NCBI GenBank assembly: GCA_945889495.1 | Contig: CAMDBU010000034.1 | Location: 1-41,861, forward strand | DNA from: Syntrophobacter sp. SbD2 | Lineage (GTDB): Bacteria > Desulfobacterota > Binatia > UBA9968 | DNA: 41,861 bases | Direction: 5' to 3' | In this document: one piece after another, positions 8,088 through 16,824 of the stretch | How the letters are laid out: every line of letters begins with the position of its first letter | Position numbering within the stretch: the first letter of the stretch is position 1 | The notes under the pieces: generated by a model | Seen by the model: the letters and a program-made list of their open reading frames with translations, nothing else | Told to the model about the DNA's origin: nothing | Database searches by the model: none | Position numbers and translations under genes: made by a program

Positions 8088-8525
8088 TTATGATTTCCTT
8101 TTACGTCTTGGCTTCTGCATGATCTGTTTATCTGCCCAACCAACGACGGTTTTCGCCATGGCGACGGCGACACGATATTCCTTCTCGCTCACGGGTTCCG
8201 TAACGCCGGGATACCGCGTTTCTACGGCATAGTCGCTAAGATCGACGGCTTCCCAGATTTCCCCAGGAATCGGATCGCCGCCGGAATTCAACAGGGTCAA
8301 GAGCTCTCTAAGATCGTGGGTTTTGCGAAACTCAAGCTGACGGAAAACCAAAACAGCCTTGATCGCTTTCTCTGCCGCCTGTTGCGCGTCAAAACAGAGG
8401 TCTTCCCAGAAAGCCTCCTTGGGCTTTTTCTGCCTGGCCCTTGCTAGATTGCCTTTAGCCCGTCGCAGCCAGTCCTCCGGTTTGCCGGTGAAACCGGTCC
8501 TAGGCGGCATAAAGAACCTTTCCAT
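8088..8525 (-). CDS. HEPN domain protein (partner of MNT nucleotidyltransferase)
   Basis: A 145-aa all-helical protein with the HEPN signature features WLRRAKGNLARAR, CFDAQQAAEKAIKAVL, THDLRELL and YAVETRYPG. In HEPN/MNT modules the HEPN protein is the toxin (often an RNase) and the MNT protein inactivates it by nucleotidylation. I do not see a clean R-X4-6-H RNase motif, so activity is uncertain. The start at 8525 lies inside the end of the MNT gene (26-bp overlap). A second ATG at 8510 is possible. It belongs to the defence and toxin cluster that includes the OLD and RM relics. Confidence 0.8.
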   Translation of the reverse strand: MERFFMPPRTGFTGKPEDWLRRAKGNLARARQKKPKEAFWEDLCFDAQQAAEKAIKAVLVFRQLEFRKTHDLRELLTLLNSGGDPIPGEIWEAVDLSDYAVETRYPGVTEPVSEKEYRVAVAMAKTVVGWADKQIMQKPRRKRKS

Positions 8526-8817
8526 CTCTCAGCGCCGGACGATAAATGAGACCTATCGAATCTCTGTAGCGCTCGATGTCTTCCGGTTTCGCTACAATGA
8601 TATCTATGGGAACACCGATGCCAAAGAGCTCGCGCCGAATCTTCCGAGCGGTGTTCCGGCGATGATCGCAAGCCGCGACGACCAGAATATCAAGGTCGCT
8701 GTCCGGTCCCATCTCGCCGCGCGCCGCGGAACCGAAGATGATGATACTCTCCGGCTTGGCCGCCTTCACTATGCGCCGGACGATTTCATCAAGCACCTTT
8801 TGATTTACTTTCGCCAT
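8500..8817 (-). CDS. MNT-type minimal nucleotidyltransferase
   Basis: A 105-aa polymerase-beta-fold nucleotidyltransferase. The signature GSAARGEMGPDSDLD contains G29-S30 and D41/D43 in exact G-S-x10-D-x-D spacing. It is probably the antitoxin of the HEPN gene that overlaps its 3' end, acting by transferring nucleotides to the toxin. The ATG at 8817 is chosen because homology begins there (MAKVNQKVLDEI); the frame is open further upstream but that extension is not family-like. Confidence 0.85.
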   Translation of the reverse strand: MAKVNQKVLDEIVRRIVKAAKPESIIIFGSAARGEMGPDSDLDILVVAACDHRRNTARKIRRELFGIGVPIDIIVAKPEDIERYRDSIGLIYRPALRDGKVLYAA

Positions 8818-8915
8818 TGTCTTTCTCCCGACACAGCGATCATAGCATACATAATTCGATTGTCCTGCACTGACGACGACATGGAGCTCCGCCGCCGGGA
8901 GGAGTCTGACATTTT

Positions 8916-9269
8916 CTAGTGTTGGTGGGCGTCCGTCTTTGGCTGGCTCTTTTCCGCTTGGCCTTTTGCCGGAAGGTCGGAGGATTTTTTCTCCGGTGTC
9001 TCGACAGCCATTTTCTCTTTCATCTTTTCCATCATTTTGGCCTTCATTTCGGGCGTCATTCCACTTTTCATCGGCATGTCTCCCTTCATCTCGCCCATCT
9101 TCTCCATCCCCTCGCAGCATTTCATGGCGTCGGATTTCGCCGGCACATCGGCTTTCGTCGCCGGCGCTTTCGGTGCTGCCTTAGGCGCTTCATGTTTATG
9201 TTCTTGCGCGACCGCCGTGCCGCTCGTCCAGACAAGACTCAACAGCACAGCCATGGATAAATTTTTCAT
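8916..9269 (-). CDS. Secreted Met/Lys/His-rich protein, probable periplasmic copper binder
   Basis: A 117-aa protein with an N-terminal signal peptide (MKNLSMAVLLSLVWTSGTAVAQ, cleavage near AVA-QE). The mature part is low complexity with many Met residues (CCEGMEKMGEMKGDMPMKSGM, MKAKMMEKMKEKM), a CC pair, His in QEHKHE and a DAHQH tail. Such Met-rich proteins bind Cu(I)/Ag(I). AAGGAG lies about four bases before the ATG. It is last in the cusCBA-type operon, 17 bp after the end of cusA. Function is inferred from composition and neighbours. Confidence 0.75.
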   Translation of the reverse strand: MKNLSMAVLLSLVWTSGTAVAQEHKHEAPKAAPKAPATKADVPAKSDAMKCCEGMEKMGEMKGDMPMKSGMTPEMKAKMMEKMKEKMAVETPEKKSSDLPAKGQAEKSQPKTDAHQH

Positions 9270-9286
9270 CTGCGCTCCTTATCGTC

Positions 9287-12200
9287 CTATGCCGGCTCAC
9301 CCGGCGCCACGGTTTGGTCTGTCGACTGAGATCTTCTCAAGCTCCAGCCACGCCAGACTTCGTAAATCGCCGGATAGACCAGCAGCTCGAGGATGAACGA
9401 GGTCGTCACCCCGCCGATCATCGGCGCGGCGATGCGCTTCATCACGTCGGCACCGGCGCCATGGCTCCACATGATCGGCAGTAAGCCCATCAGGATCGCC
9501 ATGATGGTCATCACCTTGGGCCGGATGCGCTTGACCGCGCCTTCGACGATCGCCTCCTTCAAGTCTGCGAGATTGCGCATGCGCCCATCCTGGCGCGCTT
9601 TGTCGTAGGCGTGCTCCAGATAGAGCAGCATGATCACGCCGGTTTCGGCGTCGACGCCGGCCAAGGCGATGATGCCGACCCACACGGCGACGCTCAGGTT
9701 ATAATCGAGCAGATAAAGTAACCAGACCGCGCCGATCAGCGAGAACGGCACTGCCAAGAGCACCAGCATGCAGCGCGCCACCGACTTGAAGTTGACGTAG
9801 AGCAAGAGAAAAATAATCAGCAAGGTCAAAGGCACGACGTAAATCAAGCGCTCTTTGGCGCGTTGCATGTATTCATACTGGCCGCTCCATACCAGTGTGT
9901 AGCCGACCGGAATATTGACTTGCGCGGCAATCTTTTTTTGCGCTTCTTCGACGTAGCCGCCGATGTCCCGGCCGGTCATGTCGACGAAAACATAACCGGC
10001 CAGTTGACCATCCTCGTCCCGGATCATCGCCGGCCCGGAGGTGAGTTTGATGTCGGCCAATTGGCCGAGCGGAATCTGCGCGCCGTTCATCGTTGGGATC
10101 AGCACCCGTGCCAACTTGCCGATATCGTCGCGCAGCTCGCGGGCGTAGCGCACGCTAACCGAGTAACGCTCTCGGCCCTCCACCGTTGTCGTGATGCTCT
10201 CGCCGCCGATGGCGGTCTCGATGACCATCTGCACCTCGTCGAGCGCCAGACCATAGCGGGCGATCTCTTCGCGCTTCAAGTCGAAGTCGAGGTAGTAACC
10301 GCTCATCACCCTTTCGGCATAGACCGAGCGGGTGCCCGGGATGGTTTGCAGGTGCGCTTCAATGTTCTTGCCGATCTCCTCGATCTTGGCCAAGTCGGGG
10401 CCGAAGATTTTGACGCCGACCGGGGTGCGAATGCCGGTGGAAAGCATATCGATGCGGTTCTTGATCGGCATGGTCCAGGCATTGACCACGCCGGTGAGCC
10501 GAACCTTCTTGTCCATTTCGGCAACCAGCTCGTCCCATGTCAGCGCCCGAGCGGGGCTCAAAATCAGTTCGCCGAGATAACGAAAAGGTTGCGGCCAGTG
10601 CGACCGATCGACGGGCACTCGGCGCCACTGGGATTCCGGCTTCAGCATCACCGTGGTCTCGCCCATGCTGAAGGGCGCCGGGTCGGTGGAAGTCTCCGCC
10701 CTGCCGCTCTTACCCAAAACCCATTCCACCTCGGGGAAACTCTTTAAGATCCGATCTTGGATCTGCACCAGCATGGCCGCTTGTGTGGTCGATATTCCCG
10801 GCAGCGTCGTCGGCATGTAATAGATCATGCCCTCGTTGAGCGGCGGCATGAACTCGCTGCCCAAGCGCATGAACGCCGGCACGGTCAGGATGAGCGCGAC
10901 CAGCGCCAACGCGATGGTGCTCTTTCTAAACCGCAGCACCCAATGAATCGCCGGCATGTAGAGGGCGATCAGAAACCGGTTGACCGGATTGTTGGCTTCC
11001 GGGCGAATCCGGCCGCGCACCAGCGTCACTAACAGCACCGGCGCCAAGGTGATCGACAGAAACGCGGCGAAGAACATGGCGAAGGTTTTGGTATAGGCCA
11101 GCGGTTTAAAAAGTCTGCCCTCCTGGCCCTCCAAGGTAAAGATCGGCAGAAACGACACGGTGATGATGAGCAGCGAAAAAAACAGCGGTTTGCCGACTTC
11201 CTTGGCCGCGTCGATGAGCACCTCGGTGCGGTCGCCGGGCCGGCCCTCTTCCTCCCAGCGCTCGAGCTTTTTGTGGGCGTTCTCGACCATGATGATCGCG
11301 GCGTCGACCATGGCGCCGATGGCGATGGCGATGCCGCCGAGCGACATGATGTTGGTGGTCAAGTTGAGAAAATGCATGGCGATAAACGAGCCGAGGATGG
11401 CGATCGGCAACGTGATAATGACGACCAGGGCGCTCGGCAGGTGGAACAGAAACACGATGATGACGACGCTGACGATGACGATTTCCTCGATCAACTTTTC
11501 TTTGAGAGTGGCGATGGATTTAAGGATCAGATCGGAACGGTCATAGGCGGTGACGATCTTTACGCCGGGCGGCAAAGAGGGCTCGATCTCGGTGATTTTT
11601 TTCTTAACCCGTTCGATCAGATTGAGCGCGTTCTCGCCGTAGCGCATGACCACGACGCCGCTAACCACCTCGCCTTCGCCGTTTAACTCGGCGATGCCGC
11701 GCCGCATATCCGGCCCGAGGGCCACCTGACCGATGTCGCGCACCAGGATCGGCGTGCCACGGTCACCACCGACGGCGATCATCTCGATGTCTTTGATGGA
11801 TTTTATATAGCCGCGGCCGCGCACCATGTACTCCGCGCCGCTCAGTTCGATGGAACGACCGCCGACGTCGTTGTTGCTCATGCGAATGGCATCGGCGACA
11901 GTCTTGACCGGCAGCCGATAAGCCGAAAGTTTGTTGGGATCTAAGTTGACCTGATATTGGCGCACAAAGCCGCCCAGACTGGCAACCTCGGCGACGCCTT
12001 CAACGGCGCCGATTTGATAGCGCAGGTACCAATCCTGCAGCGAGCGTAGTTGCGCCAGGTCGTGCTTGCCGCTCTTATCCACCAGGGCGTATTGAAAGAC
12101 CCAGCCAACCCCGGTGGCATCCGGCCCCAACGTTGGGGTGACGCCGCGGGGCAGCCGGCTCTGCACTTGGTTCATGTACTCGAGCACGCGGCTGCGCGCC

Positions 12201-12514
12201 CAATAGATATCCGTGCCGTCCTCGAAAATGATGTAGACGTAGGAGAAGCCGAAGTCGGAAAAGCCGCGCACGAACTTGACCTTGGGCGCCGAGATCATGG
12301 CGCTGACGATCGGGTAAGTGACCTGGTCTTCCATGATCGTCGGGTTGCGTCCCATCCAGGTGGTATAGACGATGACCTGGACATCGGAGAGATCGGGCAC
12401 CGCGTCGAGCGGCGTGTTCTTCAGCGCCCAGATTCCGCCGGCACTGAGAAAAAACACCATGAAAAAAACCAGAAACTTATTTTTCGCGCTGCCGGCGATA
12501 ATTTTTTCAATCAT
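9287..12514 (-). CDS. cusA: Heavy-metal RND efflux pump, inner-membrane subunit (CusA-type)
   Basis: A 1075-aa HME-RND transporter that would pump Cu(I)/Ag(I) from periplasm or cytoplasm through a CusB-CusC channel using the proton gradient. Seen: TM1 near residue 15 followed by DAVPDLSDVQVIV, two large periplasmic loops, and the central TM motif GAMVDAAIIMVENAH (near residue 405) with the Asp needed for proton relay. Also present are the Met-bearing pore segment EGMIYYMPTTLPGIST and a matching second TM half (GVDAETGVIMLLYLEHAYD). Length and motifs match CusA/SilA rather than CzcA. Its ATG lies ten bases after the cusB stop, with an AAGG element at that stop. Confidence 0.92.
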   Translation of the reverse strand: MIEKIIAGSAKNKFLVFFMVFFLSAGGIWALKNTPLDAVPDLSDVQVIVYTTWMGRNPTIMEDQVTYPIVSAMISAPKVKFVRGFSDFGFSYVYIIFEDGTDIYWARSRVLEYMNQVQSRLPRGVTPTLGPDATGVGWVFQYALVDKSGKHDLAQLRSLQDWYLRYQIGAVEGVAEVASLGGFVRQYQVNLDPNKLSAYRLPVKTVADAIRMSNNDVGGRSIELSGAEYMVRGRGYIKSIKDIEMIAVGGDRGTPILVRDIGQVALGPDMRRGIAELNGEGEVVSGVVVMRYGENALNLIERVKKKITEIEPSLPPGVKIVTAYDRSDLILKSIATLKEKLIEEIVIVSVVIIVFLFHLPSALVVIITLPIAILGSFIAMHFLNLTTNIMSLGGIAIAIGAMVDAAIIMVENAHKKLERWEEEGRPGDRTEVLIDAAKEVGKPLFFSLLIITVSFLPIFTLEGQEGRLFKPLAYTKTFAMFFAAFLSITLAPVLLVTLVRGRIRPEANNPVNRFLIALYMPAIHWVLRFRKSTIALALVALILTVPAFMRLGSEFMPPLNEGMIYYMPTTLPGISTTQAAMLVQIQDRILKSFPEVEWVLGKSGRAETSTDPAPFSMGETTVMLKPESQWRRVPVDRSHWPQPFRYLGELILSPARALTWDELVAEMDKKVRLTGVVNAWTMPIKNRIDMLSTGIRTPVGVKIFGPDLAKIEEIGKNIEAHLQTIPGTRSVYAERVMSGYYLDFDLKREEIARYGLALDEVQMVIETAIGGESITTTVEGRERYSVSVRYARELRDDIGKLARVLIPTMNGAQIPLGQLADIKLTSGPAMIRDEDGQLAGYVFVDMTGRDIGGYVEEAQKKIAAQVNIPVGYTLVWSGQYEYMQRAKERLIYVVPLTLLIIFLLLYVNFKSVARCMLVLLAVPFSLIGAVWLLYLLDYNLSVAVWVGIIALAGVDAETGVIMLLYLEHAYDKARQDGRMRNLADLKEAIVEGAVKRIRPKVMTIMAILMGLLPIMWSHGAGADVMKRIAAPMIGGVTTSFILELLVYPAIYEVWRGWSLRRSQSTDQTVAPGEPA

Positions 12515-12523
12515 GGTGTGGCC

Positions 12524-14062
12524 TTACTGAGCGGTAACCGTAAACTTTCCCTGCACCGGTTTTTGCCCTGGGCGCTGCACCGAGACGGCGATCTCCCAGG
12601 CTCCCGCCATGGCGAGACTGACACTCGCCTGGTAAACACCGTCTTTGACATGCTTCGCCAGTGCCTTACCGGCGGCCATGCCCGGCATCGCCATCGTCGA
12701 GGTGAGATTGACGGTGGCGTCTGACACCGCCGCGCCCTTGGCGTCGCGAATCTTGATGCGAATGACGTTGTCGCCGGGCTTCGGCTTGACCGGTTGGGAT
12801 TCAAGAGAGAGCGTCAGGTCGCCGGCCTTTCTCTCGGTTACGGCGGCGGCGGCTGGCGCTTTCTTTGGCGTCTCGCCCATATCCATACCCGCCATCGCGC
12901 CCATCGCCTCGGTGAGCCGGCTTTCCGAATCCAGCAGGAAACTTGCGCTCGCGATAATTCGTTCTCCTGCAGAGAGGCCTCCGAGAACTTCGTAGTAGCC
13001 GTCGAATTTGCCGCCGAGCTTGACCTCGGCAGGCGCGTAGCGCCCTTCGCCTTTGTCGACAAAGACAATTTTTCGGATGCCGGAATCCAACACCGCCTCA
13101 TCGGGGATGGCCAACTTTTTGCCGCCGTCCACTTCGATCTCGACATTGGCGTACATTTCCGGCTTGAGCTTGAAGTCGCGATTGGCGAACTCGAGACGAA
13201 CCTTGGTGGTGCGGGTTTTTTCATCGAGCACCGGCGCGACCCACGCGACCTTCCCGGAAAATGTTTGGCCGGGAAAGTAGGACAGGGAGATCGTCGCCCT
13301 CTGACCCAAACGGATATTGGCGAGCTCATATTCGTAAATATCCGCATTCACCCAAACCGTGGACAGATCGGTGATGGTATAGAGCTCCTTGTCCGGCATG
13401 ACCTTCATTCCCTGGGCCGCGTCTTTCTTGATCACGAAGCCGCTGATTGGCGAAAAGAAAGTGAGCGTGCGCTGCGGTTGACCATTTTTTTGCAGCTCGG
13501 CAATCTGTGCCTCGGAAATGTCCCAGAGCGCGAGCCGGCGGCGCGCCGCTTCGAGCAACGAAGCCGAGCCCAGGCTGATCTCCTTGAGCGAGCTCGATCC
13601 GAGGGTTTCTTGGGCGCGCAGCGCCAAGAGAAACTCTTCTTGAGTTGAAACCAACTCCGGGCTGTAGAAGGTAAAAAGCGGTTGTCCCTTTTCCACCAGC
13701 TTGCCGGTGTAATTGACGAACAGTTTTTCAATCCAACCGTCCACTTTGCTGAACACCTGCGCCACTTTGGTCTCGTCATAGGTAACGATGCCGACGGTTC
13801 TGATTTTCTTGACTAGGGGTCGGGCCTCCGCTACCGCGGTGCGGATGCCGACCAGCTGCTGCTTTTCCGGACTGACGGTGACGCCGCCCGACGACATGTC
13901 GTGCCCGGCCATCGCGTCGTTTCCAGGTTTCGACTCGGCCGACGGCTTCGCTGCGGATTCCATCGCGCGGTCGGCGGAAACATGGCTCTGGCCGTTCCAG
14001 TAGCCGATGGCGAACACGCCGACTAGGATGACCAGCAGCCCGAGTATTTTTACGCTTTTCAT
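12524..14062 (-). CDS. cusB: RND periplasmic adaptor (CusB-type) with C-terminal FixH/YtkA-like domain
   Basis: A 512-aa membrane fusion protein anchored by an N-terminal segment (residues 5-22). The CusB core runs from about 60 to 390: VSPEKQQLVGIRT, YDETKVAQVFSKVDGWIEKL (barrel-sandwich), coiled hairpin (STQEEFLLALRAQETL), FVIKKDAAQGMKV and beta-barrel (SYFPGQTFSGKVAWV). After a linker containing MAGMDMGE comes an added ~90-residue beta domain (KPKPGDNVIRIKIRD, AMPGM, MAGAWEIAVSV). It resembles FixH/YtkA-like domains and carries Met residues that could bind copper. Ordinary CusB lacks this tail. A MAGHDMSS stretch near residue 52 is also Met/His-bearing. GAGAGGGG precedes the ATG. Confidence 0.9.
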   Translation of the reverse strand: MKSVKILGLLVILVGVFAIGYWNGQSHVSADRAMESAAKPSAESKPGNDAMAGHDMSSGGVTVSPEKQQLVGIRTAVAEARPLVKKIRTVGIVTYDETKVAQVFSKVDGWIEKLFVNYTGKLVEKGQPLFTFYSPELVSTQEEFLLALRAQETLGSSSLKEISLGSASLLEAARRRLALWDISEAQIAELQKNGQPQRTLTFFSPISGFVIKKDAAQGMKVMPDKELYTITDLSTVWVNADIYEYELANIRLGQRATISLSYFPGQTFSGKVAWVAPVLDEKTRTTKVRLEFANRDFKLKPEMYANVEIEVDGGKKLAIPDEAVLDSGIRKIVFVDKGEGRYAPAEVKLGGKFDGYYEVLGGLSAGERIIASASFLLDSESRLTEAMGAMAGMDMGETPKKAPAAAAVTERKAGDLTLSLESQPVKPKPGDNVIRIKIRDAKGAAVSDATVNLTSTMAMPGMAAGKALAKHVKDGVYQASVSLAMAGAWEIAVSVQRPGQKPVQGKFTVTAQ

Positions 14063-14097
14063 AAACCCCTCTCCGTTAGTGCGCTCGCCCGCGGTTG

Positions 14098-15390
14098 TTA
14101 TTGCAGCTCCTTGCCGACGATGCGCTCCAAGTCGGACAAGTTTTGAACCAATGCCACCGTCGCTTTGTAGTATCCCATGCGCGCCTCGCGCAGGGCGCGC
14201 TGGGCTTCTAACAACGTGACGAATTCCACCCGGCCGGTCTGATAGGCGGCCATGGCCGAGCGAAAGGATAACTCGGCCTGGGTCAACAGCCCCTCATTGA
14301 AAAGCGTCATCGAGCGCCGCGCCGCTTGCGCTTTCGCCTGGGACTCCGCCACTTCTCGCACCGTCAAGTTTCTCATCGCATCCCGGTTCGCCTTGGCGGC
14401 GCGAATTTCGGCGAGGCTTTCATCAACTTCGTGGTTGCGCCGGCCGATGGTCCAGGGCGAGAACGGAATGGTGATATTGACCATGGCGCCGTAGCGGTTT
14501 TTTTTCATTTCCATCGGCATCCGCATGTAATCCCAACCGACCATGAAGTCAGGGAATTTACGGTTGCGGTCCGCCAGCTCATAGATTCTTTCGCCGCGAA
14601 CGATCTCCGCCTCCGCGCTTTTCAATTGTGGGCGATTAGCCAACGCCAACGTATCGAGACCGGGGAAATTCAGATCTACGCTCGGGGTCGCGAGGTCTGC
14701 CGGTAACTGAACCGGCGATCGCGGCGAACGATACATGGCGCTGTTCAATTTCGCCTGGGCGGCGCTGCCTTCGGCTTCGACACCGATCAGTTGATTCATG
14801 ATCTCGCTCTGTTCCAACAACGCTTTGAAGACATCCTGTTGCGTGACCCGGCCGACCTGATAACGCGCTTCGGTGGCGCGGATGATCGTTCCCATGATCT
14901 CCAACTGTTCACGCAATATCTCGCCGGCCTTTTGCGCCATGAACAGATCGGCGTAGGCCATTTTGACCATGGAGATAATCTCTCGCTCCTTGGCGCGCAG
15001 CTCCTGCTCCATCACCCGCACATCCTGTTGGGCGATTTTTTCTTTCAAGCCCAGTTTGCCGAAAAACGGCAACTTCTGGCGGATGCCGATGGAGTTGGTA
15101 TCGGAACCATTAAAGTTCGTTGGATTCGCCAGCGGCACGCCGCCAAGCTGAAAATTAATCTCCGGGTCCTCCAGATACGGCGCCTGCTTGGCGCGCGCCG
15201 ACACCGCTTCCAAGCGCTGGCGCAGGAACTGAATCTCGGGATTTTTTTCGACCGCTTCTTGAACCGCCGCGGCGAGTTTCAAATGACCGTCGGCTTGCGC
15301 ACCCCAAGCCCAAGATGAACCCGATGCGCCTATTGCGGCCAACATCAGATTAAAAAACACTCTGACCAAACTTACCCGCGCTTTGATCAT
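14098..15390 (-). CDS. cusC: TolC-family outer-membrane channel (CusC-type)
   Basis: A 430-aa outer-membrane efflux protein with an N-terminal signal peptide and two TolC repeats: EAVEKNPEIQFLRQRLEAV and DLNFPGLDTLALANRPQLKSAEAEI each start a repeat. It has long amphipathic helices and ends in VQNLSDLERIVG. It should be the exit duct for the CusA/CusB pump encoded just downstream. GGAGGTTCTT precedes the ATG. The 35-bp gap to cusB fits one operon. Unlike many CusC proteins no lipobox cysteine is visible. Confidence 0.85.
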   Translation of the reverse strand: MIKARVSLVRVFFNLMLAAIGASGSSWAWGAQADGHLKLAAAVQEAVEKNPEIQFLRQRLEAVSARAKQAPYLEDPEINFQLGGVPLANPTNFNGSDTNSIGIRQKLPFFGKLGLKEKIAQQDVRVMEQELRAKEREIISMVKMAYADLFMAQKAGEILREQLEIMGTIIRATEARYQVGRVTQQDVFKALLEQSEIMNQLIGVEAEGSAAQAKLNSAMYRSPRSPVQLPADLATPSVDLNFPGLDTLALANRPQLKSAEAEIVRGERIYELADRNRKFPDFMVGWDYMRMPMEMKKNRYGAMVNITIPFSPWTIGRRNHEVDESLAEIRAAKANRDAMRNLTVREVAESQAKAQAARRSMTLFNEGLLTQAELSFRSAMAAYQTGRVEFVTLLEAQRALREARMGYYKATVALVQNLSDLERIVGKELQ

Positions 15391-15454
15391 AAGAACCTCC
15401 GAACCGGCTCCCCGGCGAGAGCCGGTCCATCGACTACGATAGTCAAGCGAACTC

Positions 15455-15805
15455 TTACTTCGCCTCAGCCGCCATTTGCCGATGCGCTTCGACCATCCCC
15501 AAGTTATCCTTCGCCGCCTGCTCGTAAACCCGAATCAAGCCCTGGCAATGGCTGATGAGACTCGAAGCCTGCTTGCCATAGAAGCCCTTATTAGCCTCAT
15601 ATTGGGCGAGCAATTTTTTGTGCTCCGCGGCCTTGGCCTGCATGTCTTTGGCGGCATCGTCATAATGCTTGGCCAAACTATCGTGGTCGCTCCGGGTCTT
15701 GGCGCTTTGCACCGCTTGGGTCATATCCATCGGGTGCGGGTTGATCGCGCAGGAGCCCAAGAAGCCGAGACTCGCTACCAACATCAAAGCAGTTAAAGTT
15801 TTCAT
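15455..15805 (-). CDS. Small lipoprotein of metal-resistance cluster
   Basis: A 116-aa protein with a lipoprotein signal peptide ending LGSC (Cys at residue 19), then a helical, Lys/Gln-rich body (AKHYDDAAKDMQAKAAEHKKLL, YGKQASSLISHCQGLIRVYEQ). A strong GGAGG lies six bases before the ATG. Similar short lipoproteins occur beside cus genes, but I know no assigned function. It would depend on Lgt, which is encoded further upstream in the same island. Confidence 0.75.
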   Translation of the reverse strand: MKTLTALMLVASLGFLGSCAINPHPMDMTQAVQSAKTRSDHDSLAKHYDDAAKDMQAKAAEHKKLLAQYEANKGFYGKQASSLISHCQGLIRVYEQAAKDNLGMVEAHRQMAAEAK

Positions 15806-15901
15806 AACATCCTCCTTTTGCCGACTGCTACCGAACCGTATTTCGCACCATTGGTTATCTGCCGGTTATCAGCTGCACATAATCAACCACCTCCCTCTTA
15901 A

Positions 15902-16555
15902 TTACGCTTCCCGGCTCCGCCATGACGCTCCCAACCGTGGCACAAACGCCGGAGTCGAAAGCATGTAGCGCCGATACTTCTCACCGAATTCAGACAGCAC
16001 GCCGTTTTCTTCATGTCGCGCCAAGCGAACGTACATAAAGACCAAAATGGGAAACATCACCAACGTAATCAACGTCGGCCACTGCAACAAAAAGCCCAGC
16101 ATGATGAGAATAAAGCCGTCATATTGTGGATGGCGCACATGGGCATACGGTCCGGTCGTCGCTAGAGTGCCTGAGCGCTGCGCTTCGTAGAGCACTTTCC
16201 ACGCGGCGGAAAGCACAATGAAACCGCAAAGGATAAGTATGTTGCTTAATATATGCAGCGGGTCGAAGTGCGCATTCATTTTCCATCCAAGCAGCGTGTG
16301 CAACAGATGCCCATTATCGTGAGAGAAAAAATCTACTCCGGGGTACATTCGCACTAACCAGCCGGACAACAGATAGATAGTGAGTGGGAAGCCGTACATT
16401 TCCACGAAGAGCGCGACGATGAACGCTGAGAATGCACTAAACGAGCGCCAGTCTCTTTTCGTCTGTGGCTTGGCGAAGCTAAAAGCAAAGATGATAAATA
16501 CTAGCGAGTTGATTACCACCAAAGACCATAAGCCGTAGGCTGATTCCTCCGTCAT
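15902..16555 (-). CDS. Isoprenylcysteine carboxyl methyltransferase-like membrane protein
   Basis: A 217-aa integral membrane protein with about five TM segments. The C-terminal ICMT/PEMT-type motif is clear: GPYAHVRHPQYDGFILIMLG, then LARHEENGVLSEFGEKYRRY. These residues form the SAM and substrate site of this methyltransferase superfamily. In bacteria the substrate is generally unknown, and such genes are frequent in copper-resistance clusters. It overlaps the DUF2933 gene by four bases (ATGA), indicating coupling. Confidence 0.8.
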   Translation of the reverse strand: MTEESAYGLWSLVVINSLVFIIFAFSFAKPQTKRDWRSFSAFSAFIVALFVEMYGFPLTIYLLSGWLVRMYPGVDFFSHDNGHLLHTLLGWKMNAHFDPLHILSNILILCGFIVLSAAWKVLYEAQRSGTLATTGPYAHVRHPQYDGFILIMLGFLLQWPTLITLVMFPILVFMYVRLARHEENGVLSEFGEKYRRYMLSTPAFVPRLGASWRSREA

Positions 16556-16776
16556 CGCGGGTCTCCTTCCTGCTTGCGATCGTGGCCACCATCACCGCCA
16601 CCATGCCCGCGGTGAAATAGATGCATCAGTGGGCAGAGCAACAGTAAGCCGTATGGGAGAATTCCCAGTAGATGCGCTTGGTGTTCTTCCCAGAGAAAAA
16701 ACGCCGCAATAGCAAGAAACCCAAGCAGCACCCAGACGCTTCTCGATCGCAACCATGAACCTTGTTCGGAACTCAT
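16552..16776 (-). CDS. DUF2933 family small membrane protein
   Basis: A 74-aa protein with two hydrophobic segments (SVWVLLGFLAIAAFFLWEE and AHLLGILPYGLLLLCPLMHLF) followed by a His/Gly-rich tail (HRGHGGGDGGHDRK). This matches the DUF2933 pattern, including LLCPLMHLFMH-like residues. GGAGG sits five bases before ATG 16776, which decides this start over earlier in-frame ATGs at 16788 and 16818. Its stop overlaps the ICMT-like gene. The Cys, Met and His residues in the second helix and tail could contact metal. Confidence 0.8.
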   Translation of the reverse strand: MSSEQGSWLRSRSVWVLLGFLAIAAFFLWEEHQAHLLGILPYGLLLLCPLMHLFHRGHGGGDGGHDRKQEGDPR

Positions 16777-16824
16777 GCTTTCCTCCATAGTTCGTGAATA
16801 TGCATGATCGCCTCCCACGCTCAG

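Noticed and set aside
8500-9120. Upstream extension of the MNT gene to 9120
   Set aside because: The extra ~100 residues are low-complexity reading of DNA overlapping the Met-rich protein gene; homology starts at ATG 8817.
9863-10747. Long open frame on the plus strand opposite cusA
   Set aside because: It is an antisense shadow of a strongly supported RND gene in GC-rich DNA, and it has no recognisable domain or ribosome site.
14791-15318. Plus-strand open frame opposite cusC
   Set aside because: Antisense to a well-supported TolC-family gene; no motif.
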